Assembly (NCBI GenBank): GCA_002307175.1
Contig: DBTS01000043.1
Location: forward strand, 11,469 to 30,690
Reading direction: 5' to 3'
DNA length: 19,222 bases
Origin: Rhodocyclaceae bacterium UBA1310
Lineage (GTDB): Bacteria > Pseudomonadota > Gammaproteobacteria > Burkholderiales > Rhodocyclaceae
The notes under the pieces were generated by a model, which ran no database searches, was not told the origin of the DNA, and saw only the letters and a program-made list of their open reading frames with translations. Shown here one piece after another: positions 14,087-19,222 of the stretch. Every line of letters starts with the position of its first letter. Positions within the stretch are counted from its first letter, which is position 1. The translations under genes and the position numbers were made by a program.

Positions 14087-14869
14087 TCAGGCCAGCACGG
14101 CTTCCTCGCGCAGGTCGGCCCAGATGCGGCGTGACAGCTCGATGAAGTGCTCGTTGTAGCGCACCTCTGACATCACGCGCGGGCGCGGCAAGTCGATGTC
14201 ATACACACGCTTGAGCGTGCCAGGGCGTGCGGACAGCACAAACACACGATCCGCAAGCGCGATCGCTTCTTCCAGATCGTGCGTGACGAACACCACTGAG
14301 CCGCCCGTGCCCGACCAGAGTTGCAGCAGTTCGTCCTGCATGAGCGTGCGCGTCTGCATGTCCAGCGCCGAGAATGGCTCGTCCATCAGCAGGATTTCCG
14401 GCTTGTTGATGAAGGTTTGCGCAAGCGCCACGCGCTTGCGCATCCCCCCCGAGAGCTGATGCGGATAGTGGTTGCCAAACTTGCCAAGGCCAACACGCTG
14501 AACCCAGTCCGCAGCCTGCTCTATGGCGAGCTTTCTCGACGCACCACGGAACTGCGGTCCGGCCGCCACGTTTTGCAGCACCGTGCGCCACGGGAATACG
14601 GCATCGGCCTGGAACACAAAGCCAATGCGCGGATCAATCTCCGTAACCTGCTGCCCCATCACGCGCACTTCTCCCACCGTGGGCTTGAGCAAACCGGTCG
14701 CCATGTTCAGCGTGGTCGATTTACCGCAACCCGTGGGGCCGACGATGGCAACAAACTCGCCCCGCGCCACGGACATGCTGAAGTTGCGCAGCGCGACAGT
14801 GGCGTTGCCTTTCGCATCAATGAAGCGCAGCGAGACGTTGCTGAATTCGATTGCGGGCGTCGGGCTCAT
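14087..14869 (-). CDS. ABC transporter ATP-binding protein, NitT/TauT type
   Basis: 260-aa ATPase subunit that powers import. Seen: Walker A GPTGCGKST (44-52), Q-loop Q87, signature LSGGM (139-143), Walker B ILLMDEP (159-165), D-loop SALD and switch histidine H197 (VTHDLEEA). All motifs are intact, with family-typical length. Its ATG overlaps the TGA of the substrate-binding-protein gene by four bases (ATGA), indicating translational coupling. Closest to SsuB/TauB/NrtD ATPases; substrate is set by the binding protein. Confidence 0.93.
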   Translation of the reverse strand: MSPTPAIEFSNVSLRFIDAKGNATVALRNFSMSVARGEFVAIVGPTGCGKSTTLNMATGLLKPTVGEVRVMGQQVTEIDPRIGFVFQADAVFPWRTVLQNVAAGPQFRGASRKLAIEQAADWVQRVGLGKFGNHYPHQLSGGMRKRVALAQTFINKPEILLMDEPFSALDMQTRTLMQDELLQLWSGTGGSVVFVTHDLEEAIALADRVFVLSARPGTLKRVYDIDLPRPRVMSEVRYNEHFIELSRRIWADLREEAVLA

Positions 14870-15897
14870 TTCGCTGCCTTCGGTGCAGCGGCAGCCGACA
14901 CGAACGCATTCGTGTAGGTCCTGGTGAGGTCGATGTTCTTGCTTTTCACTTGTGGCTTGTAAGCCGACAGCACTTGCAACACGGTCTCCGGACCGCCTGC
15001 AGGCATCTTTCCATCTTCTGTGAACATCGGCAGGGAAGCAGCCAGAGCCTGTACATAGAGCGCCTTGTCGCCGCCGTAGTAATCCTTCGGCATCAGCTCG
15101 GCGATCTGCTCGGCCGTATGCGTGTGGATGTAGGTCATGGTGCGGGCGAAGGCTCGGGCAAGCTTGGTGGCTTCCGCTTTGTGGGCATTCGCCCAGGCGT
15201 TTTCGACATAGAGGCTGGCCGCCGGATAGATGCCGCCAAGGGCGGCACGCGTGCCCTGCTCCGTCCGCAGATCCACGAGCACTTTGGCCTCGCCACGCTT
15301 GATCATGGCCGACACGGTCGGCTCGGTCGTCATGCCAGCCTGGATGCGATCCTGCTTCATGGCAGCGATGAAGGTATCACCTGCACCAACCGGCAGCACC
15401 GAGTAATCCTTGGAGGCCACGCCCTGGCGATCCGCCAGATAACGCGTGAGGAATTCAGTCGAGGAGCCCAGCCCTGTCACGCCAAGCGTCTTGCCCTTGG
15501 CATCGGCCATGCTCTTGAAGGTCGGCGCGGCTTGCGTCGACACCAGTTCGACTTCACCGGGCACCTTGCAGAACACGGCAATGGCTTCGATCTCCTTGCC
15601 CTTGCTCTGCAGGTCGATCGTATGATCATAGAAACCCACCACGCCTTGCACCGCACCAGCAATCAGCTGGTTCTCGGCATCCACGCCAGCCGGCTGCGAC
15701 TGCAGCTCCACGGTCAGCCCTTCGTCCTTGAAGTAACCCAGCGTTTCGGTGAGCTTGGCCGGCAGGTAGATGATCTTGTTGATGCCGCCAACCATGATGA
15801 TGATAGGGTCTGCAGCCTGGGCAACGGTAGCTGCGCTGGCAAGGACGGCGCACACGGCGCTGGTGATTAGATAACGTTGAAGGATTCGCATGGGCAT
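14866..15897 (-). CDS. ABC substrate-binding protein, NitT/TauT (NMT1/THI5-like) type
   Basis: 343-aa periplasmic solute-binding protein that delivers substrate to the permease. Seen: a cleavable signal peptide (1-28, ending AQA|AD), then PIIIMVGGINKIIYLPAKLT. The mature fold has the SsuA/TauA/THI5-like order (GYFKDEGLTVELQ, AVQGVVGFYDHTIDLQS, GKTLGVTGLGSSTEF, QAGMTTEP). No lipobox, so it is free in the periplasm. AGGAG lies five bases before ATG 15897; a second ATG two codons later is also possible. First gene of the operon. Candidate ligands include aromatic or aliphatic sulfonates, carboxylates or pyrimidine precursors; the sequence does not decide. Confidence 0.9.
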   Translation of the reverse strand: MPMRILQRYLITSAVCAVLASAATVAQAADPIIIMVGGINKIIYLPAKLTETLGYFKDEGLTVELQSQPAGVDAENQLIAGAVQGVVGFYDHTIDLQSKGKEIEAIAVFCKVPGEVELVSTQAAPTFKSMADAKGKTLGVTGLGSSTEFLTRYLADRQGVASKDYSVLPVGAGDTFIAAMKQDRIQAGMTTEPTVSAMIKRGEAKVLVDLRTEQGTRAALGGIYPAASLYVENAWANAHKAEATKLARAFARTMTYIHTHTAEQIAELMPKDYYGGDKALYVQALAASLPMFTEDGKMPAGGPETVLQVLSAYKPQVKSKNIDLTRTYTNAFVSAAAAPKAAK

Positions 15898-16119
15898 TGG
15901 TCTCCTGTGGGGCGCCGTAACAGCGCGAATGTCCGTAGCTGGATCGCTGCGGAATCTTGTGATTGCACATGTAGTCTAGAAATGCCAACCTTTCACTCAG
16001 CTTTCAGGCCGGGCAACAGCGCCTAGTGAATTTCCCTAAGTGGCGAAAATCACGGCAAGGCGCACGCTTGCGCCACCCTCTGGTTTACGGTTTCCGCCCA
16101 TGGAGCAAAGCGAGTCGTC
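15898..16119. other. Divergent control region of ABC operon and two-component genes
   Basis: 222 bp between the divergent operons. It contains the CTTTCA direct repeat (15990-16006) and a short GGCGCA/TGCGCC hairpin (16059-16074). I cannot assign -35/-10 boxes with confidence. Confidence 0.5.
15990..16006. promoter_or_regulatory. Direct-repeat site for an OmpR-family regulator
   Basis: CTTTCA-CTCAG-CTTTCA: two identical hexamers with 5-base spacing, an 11-bp period. This is the arrangement bound by tandem dimers of OmpR/PhoB-class regulators (compare the PmrA and QseB boxes). Binding by the adjacent regulator is inferred. Confidence 0.55.
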
Positions 16120-16791
16120 ATGAGAATTCTGCTGGTCGAGGACAGCACGGAGTTGGCGCGGTGGCTCGTAAGCCTATTACGCGAACAGGGCTTTGATGTT
16201 GATCACGTAGCCGATGGTGCAGTGGCCGACACGCTGCTGCACCAGACCCACTTCGAAGCGGTGTTGCTGGACCTCAACATTCCCGGGCTGACCGGCAAGG
16301 GCGTGCTGCGGCGGCTGCGCGAGCGCGGCAACGACGTTCCGTTAATCGTGCTGACGGCGTCTGCGGCACTCGACCAGAAAGTACAAAGTCTGGAGATTGG
16401 TGCGGACGACTACGTCGTCAAACCCGTGGAAAGCCGCGAACTGGTGGCGCGTATCAAGGCCGTCGTGCGCCGTCGGCTCCCCGGGAAATCCAACTCTATC
16501 GTGTGCGGCGATCTTCACTATGATCTCAATACCCACCAATTCACGCTGACTGGCGAATCACTGGCGCTACCGCCACGCGAACGCGCATTACTCGAAGCGA
16601 TGATGCTGAAGGCCGGCCGCACGGTATCCAAGCAGGCCCTGCTGGATAGCCTCTTCGGCATGGACGGCGAACAGGCCAGCGCAGATGCCATTGATCTGTA
16701 CATCCACCGATTGCGCCGCAAGCTTGAACACAGCCAGGCCACCATCACCACGCTGCGCGGCGTGGGCTATCTGCTGCGTCCCCGCGAATGA
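16120..16791 (+). CDS. OmpR-family response regulator (TctD/QseB-like)
   Basis: 223-aa DNA-binding response regulator. Seen: receiver domain 1-115 with acidic pair E7-D8, phosphoacceptor D51 (AVLLDLNIPG), T79 and K101 (DDYVVKPV). A winged-helix output domain (about 128-221) contains LPPRERALLEAMMLKAGRTV and the recognition segment DAIDLYIHRLRRKL, then the wing TLRGVGYLL. All key residues are intact. The start at 16120 has only a weak ribosome site (AGCGAG). It overlaps the kinase gene by four bases (ATGA), so the pair is one operon. It is divergent from the ABC importer, which it probably controls. Confidence 0.93.
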   Translation: MRILLVEDSTELARWLVSLLREQGFDVDHVADGAVADTLLHQTHFEAVLLDLNIPGLTGKGVLRRLRERGNDVPLIVLTASAALDQKVQSLEIGADDYVVKPVESRELVARIKAVVRRRLPGKSNSIVCGDLHYDLNTHQFTLTGESLALPPRERALLEAMMLKAGRTVSKQALLDSLFGMDGEQASADAIDLYIHRLRRKLEHSQATITTLRGVGYLLRPRE

Positions 16792-18206
16792 TCACGCCGA
16801 ATGCCCTGTCGAGCCTGCGCATCAGGCTCGCAACCTGGCTCCTGCTGCCGCTCTGCACAGTCGTACTGGTATGCGGCTACCTGAGCTGGCAGCATGCCGC
16901 CGAGGTGTCCGACTACGTGCAGGACCGCGACCTGCTTGCCTCGGCCAAGGTATTGGCCGACCGCCTGATCTGGGAAGACGACAACGTACGCGCCAGCGTG
17001 CCGCCTTCCGCCCTCAGCCTGTTCATGTCACCCGAGCATGACCAGGTTTTCCTGCGAGTGGTCGATCAGGATGGGCACTTGCTGGCTGGCGCGCCAGATT
17101 TCCCGCCTCCCCAAAAACAGGCGCTGACTGGCAACGATCATGCACAGTGGTATGACATGACAGTACGCGGCCAGCGCATGCGCGCAGTCATGACACGGCG
17201 CCCCATGTACGACAACGGGCAAAATCATGGCATAGAAATTTATGTTGGCAAGACAACGCACAGCCGCGACAGCATGCTGCTCTCTCTCTGGCTGCCAACG
17301 GTCATCTACCTTCTGATCGCCGTAGCATTTGCCGTGGCGCTCACGGTGCTGGCACTCACGCGCGAGTTGCGTCCCCTCACGCGGCTCAATCGCCAACTGG
17401 CCGAGTGCGCCTCGCCGCACAGCGAAGAGTTCACCATCGATACGCGCAGCCTGCATAGTGAACTGCGCCCCGTCGTCGATACCGTCAATGATTTCGCACG
17501 CCGCCTACGCGCCTTCAGCCGGGCACAACAGCGCTTCATCGCGGATGCGGCCCACCAGTTGCGCACTCCGCTGGCGCTGCAATCGTCGCAACTGGAGTTC
17601 GCACGCCTGGCGCGCGAGAGCGGAGATGCCGACGACCTGGACGCCGTGTGGCGTGCGCTGAAGCAAAGCAACCGCCAGCTTATCGACGTTACCAACAAAC
17701 TGCTGCTGCTCGCCCAGGCCGAAAACAGCCGCGAAGCAACAACCCTGACCGCCGTTCCACTTGCCGAGTGTACCTTGCGGACCGTCGAGCATATGGCCGC
17801 TTTAGCCGATCTGCGCCATATCGATCTAGGCATGAGTCTCCCGCCCTCGGACCAACCCGTGCTGGTAAACGCCGAACCTGCGCTGCTCGACGCCCTGATC
17901 TCCAATCTCGTGGACAACGCCCTGCGCTACACCCCCACGGGCGGACGCGTCACAGTCGGCATCTCATGCAGTGACACGCTGGTGGAACTGCGTGTGGACG
18001 ACAACGGCCCCGGCATTCCTGCTGAAGCCCGCGAACGCGTTTTCGAACGCTTCTATCGCCTCTCTTCGGACAGCGCGGGCACTGGGCTGGGACTCGCCAT
18101 CGTGCGTGAAATCGCGTTGACGCTGGGGGCTGAAGTCAGCCTAGAAAGCAATCCGGATGAGTCCAGTGGTTTACGCGTACAAATAAACTTTCCTGCAATA
18201 AGATGA
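16788..18206 (+). CDS. TctE-like sensor histidine kinase
   Basis: 472-aa inner-membrane sensor kinase. Seen: membrane segments at about 12-32 and 166-190 enclose a periplasmic sensor of about 130 residues of the 2CSK_N kind found in TctE. A HAMP-like linker (191-240), the dimerisation/H-box FIADAAHQLRTPL with H256, N-box NLVDNALRYTP (N377), G1 DDNGPG (404-409), F-box FERFYR (419-424) and G2 GTGLGLAIV (431-439) follow. All catalytic elements are present. The first ATG overlaps the regulator stop codon. TctE normally serves tripartite tricarboxylate transporters; here the neighbour is an ABC importer, so its ligand may be that importer's substrate. Confidence 0.92.
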   Translation: MITPNALSSLRIRLATWLLLPLCTVVLVCGYLSWQHAAEVSDYVQDRDLLASAKVLADRLIWEDDNVRASVPPSALSLFMSPEHDQVFLRVVDQDGHLLAGAPDFPPPQKQALTGNDHAQWYDMTVRGQRMRAVMTRRPMYDNGQNHGIEIYVGKTTHSRDSMLLSLWLPTVIYLLIAVAFAVALTVLALTRELRPLTRLNRQLAECASPHSEEFTIDTRSLHSELRPVVDTVNDFARRLRAFSRAQQRFIADAAHQLRTPLALQSSQLEFARLARESGDADDLDAVWRALKQSNRQLIDVTNKLLLLAQAENSREATTLTAVPLAECTLRTVEHMAALADLRHIDLGMSLPPSDQPVLVNAEPALLDALISNLVDNALRYTPTGGRVTVGISCSDTLVELRVDDNGPGIPAEARERVFERFYRLSSDSAGTGLGLAIVREIALTLGAEVSLESNPDESSGLRVQINFPAIR

Positions 18207-18268
18207 AAACCTTCCAAATTCATTACGAATAATTCGCCCACATGGCAGCCGCCTCAGCCTTCATGCAC

Positions 18269-18673
18269 TCAACCAGTGACGGCGACTGTTCGACGATCGC
18301 ATGCGAACAGTAGCCCCGCAAGATCCTCTGTGATAAGGATGTCGACAATAATGCGGCGCCAGCCATCCGCCAGTATTTCTGCCGCACCCTGCATGCCGCA
18401 AAGCGGGCTTTCAATGAGATTCACCGACGCGATCTCATCAACCCGAAAAACCATGCGGATCATTTCAGACTGAATCTCGCCACCCGGGTTGCTGAACCAG
18501 CCTTTGGCATTTTTTTCCGCCAGCGACAGGTCTGGTCGCCCACTTGCAGTCTTTGCTGCCTGAATCTTCGCCGCCGTAATGCGATGCAGTGCATACCAGC
18601 GCTCTCCAGAGGCGTTCCCTGATTTCTCGTCTATTTTCAGCGCCACAAGATAGAGCAGATCATTCTTCATCAT
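18269..18673 (-). CDS. Hypothetical protein, 134 aa
   Basis: Not recognised. The translation begins MMKNDLLYLVALKIDEKSG and is mixed alpha/beta-looking, soluble, with no signal peptide or membrane segment. Its start overlaps the end of the upstream hypothetical gene by 14 bases in another frame, suggesting translational coupling; there is no strong ribosome site of its own. The last 20 or so codons are doubtful. An alternative frame ending at 18223 (ending VECMKAEAAAMWANYS) reads at least as naturally and has more GC-ending codons, so a frameshift near 18300-18340 is possible. Convergent with the sensor kinase gene. Confidence 0.55.
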   Translation of the reverse strand: MMKNDLLYLVALKIDEKSGNASGERWYALHRITAAKIQAAKTASGRPDLSLAEKNAKGWFSNPGGEIQSEMIRMVFRVDEIASVNLIESPLCGMQGAAEILADGWRRIIVDILITEDLAGLLFACDRRTVAVTG

Positions 18674-18932
18674 CAGCCCAAGCGGCCAGATCAGGCGCTT
18701 TTCCGGCTGTGCATCCGCACAGCTCTGGTAACTGTTTCAGCAGTGAGGTTTCCCGTTTGAGTGCCTCGTAGACCTGCTCCTGAACAAGCTTGATGATTTT
18801 GAGGATAACCTGCACTAAAGTCAGAAGAATCAAAAAATATCTGTCCGAGGCGTTGACATCAACGCCTACATTAAAACCCTGCATATTTCCCAGGCTTTGC
18901 CAACCGCCCAACCTGCAATTTGTCAGTTTCAT
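18660..18932 (-). CDS. Hypothetical small protein with hydrophobic helix, 90 aa
   Basis: Not recognised. Starting at ATG 18932, with GGA about eleven bases upstream, it has a short N-terminal region. A hydrophobic stretch at about 29-46 (SDRYFLILLTLVQVILKIIK) could be a membrane or amphipathic helix. A charged helix follows, and an acidic end ADDEE. A separate short ORF in another frame (18871-18972, 33 codons) overlaps its 5' end and may be its true N-terminus if a frameshift is present. Confidence 0.5.
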   Translation of the reverse strand: MKLTNCRLGGWQSLGNMQGFNVGVDVNASDRYFLILLTLVQVILKIIKLVQEQVYEALKRETSLLKQLPELCGCTAGKAPDLAAWADDEE

Positions 18933-18972
18933 CAATCCATTCCGTGTAAATTACGTTTAACTGTTGTTCCAT
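18871..18972 (-). CDS. Very short ORF, possible displaced N-terminus
   Basis: ATG 18972, with GGGG ten or so bases upstream, opens 33 codons beginning MEQQLNVIYTEWIDETDK, a natural-looking acidic sequence, and stops at 18871 within the 5' part of the 90-aa ORF in another frame. Either an independent tiny gene, or the start of a single gene split by a frameshift. Confidence 0.3.
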   Translation of the reverse strand: MEQQLNVIYTEWIDETDKLQVGRLAKPGKYAGF

Positions 18973-19222
18973 AAGGGCTTACCCCATATACTTAGCCCAA
19001 TGGATATGCCTAGTTCTTGTGCATAGCCTGACCGGTCAGATAACAGTTTCAGATAAGACACAAGATGTTCATGAACAGGGACGGCAGCGAGCTGCGCAGG
19101 TCACAAATGAATCTGTTGCAGTATGAAGATGGCGGTTCATTCTTAAGTGCCGGGTGTTCTTGGCGTCCACGCCCTTTTTTCTCCGAACCATCCCGCACCC
19201 GACTGTTGCGCCCCCGCCATCG
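18973..19222. other. Right-end non-coding stretch
   Basis: No convincing reading frame on either strand. It contains the perfect 12-bp palindrome CTGACCGGTCAG (19028-19039), upstream of the minus-strand hypothetical genes and possibly an operator. Confidence 0.4.

Noticed and set aside
13142..14134. Long plus-strand frame opposite the ABC permease
   Set aside because: Its translation is a histidine-rich string complementary to membrane-segment codons. The permease has an EAA loop and a ribosome site.
14851..15870. Long plus-strand frame opposite the substrate-binding-protein gene
   Set aside because: The minus-strand protein has a signal peptide, a ribosome site and operon overlaps; the plus-strand translation is histidine- and arginine-rich and unlike any family.
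1..19222. Search for CRISPR arrays, tRNA and rRNA genes
   Set aside because: No regularly spaced repeat array and no T-arm-like or rRNA-like segments were found by reading either strand.

Overview
The window looks like chromosomal DNA of a betaproteobacterium. This is inferred from the gene families and the coding style, and no taxonomic marker gene is present. Most genes sit in GC-rich DNA (about 60% in blocks I counted by eye). The stretch from about 2.5 to 5.7 kb is visibly more AT-rich, has long non-coding gaps, carries a decayed gene and repeats, and looks like accessory DNA. I saw no tRNA, rRNA, CRISPR array or intact insertion sequence.

Region by region: (1) 27-2487, minus strand: a Tat-exported Rieske iron-sulfur protein followed by a Tat-exported acid phosphatase/phospholipase C-like enzyme. 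(2) 2488-5716, accessory: a small cytosolic beta-trefoil (ricin-B-type) lectin (3273-3716, plus) facing a protein made of two tandem cystatin-like domains (4158-4709, minus), then two copies of a short repeat and the 3' remnant of a methyl-accepting chemotaxis protein (MCP) gene with a perfect terminator. (3) 5797-8384: an SPFH/Band 7 membrane protein (minus) and a UraA-type uracil permease (plus). (4) 8470-10277: a stress-type set made of a 59-residue CsbD-like protein (minus), a triple-BON-domain protein and a glycine-rich DUF1269/GspM-like membrane protein (plus, 13 bp apart). (5) 10390-12893: a KfrA-like DNA-binding coiled-coil protein divergent from a tyrosine recombinase, with a perfect 9-bp inverted repeat between them. 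(6) 13169-15897, minus: a three-gene ABC importer of the nitrate/sulfonate/taurine class. It is divergent from an OmpR-class response regulator and a TctE-like sensor kinase (16120-18206), with a candidate regulator direct repeat between the two units. (7) 18269-18972, minus: overlapping unrecognised small ORFs that may contain frameshifts.

The most interesting item is the lectin plus double-cystatin pair. Both genes have good ribosome binding sites, neither protein has a signal peptide, and the combination of a carbohydrate-binding beta-trefoil with a cysteine-protease inhibitor fold resembles the cytosolic defence proteins of fungi. Whether it acts against predators is inference only. Second are the KfrA/recombinase pair with its operator-like repeat, and the TctDE-like regulators attached to an ABC importer instead of a tricarboxylate transporter.
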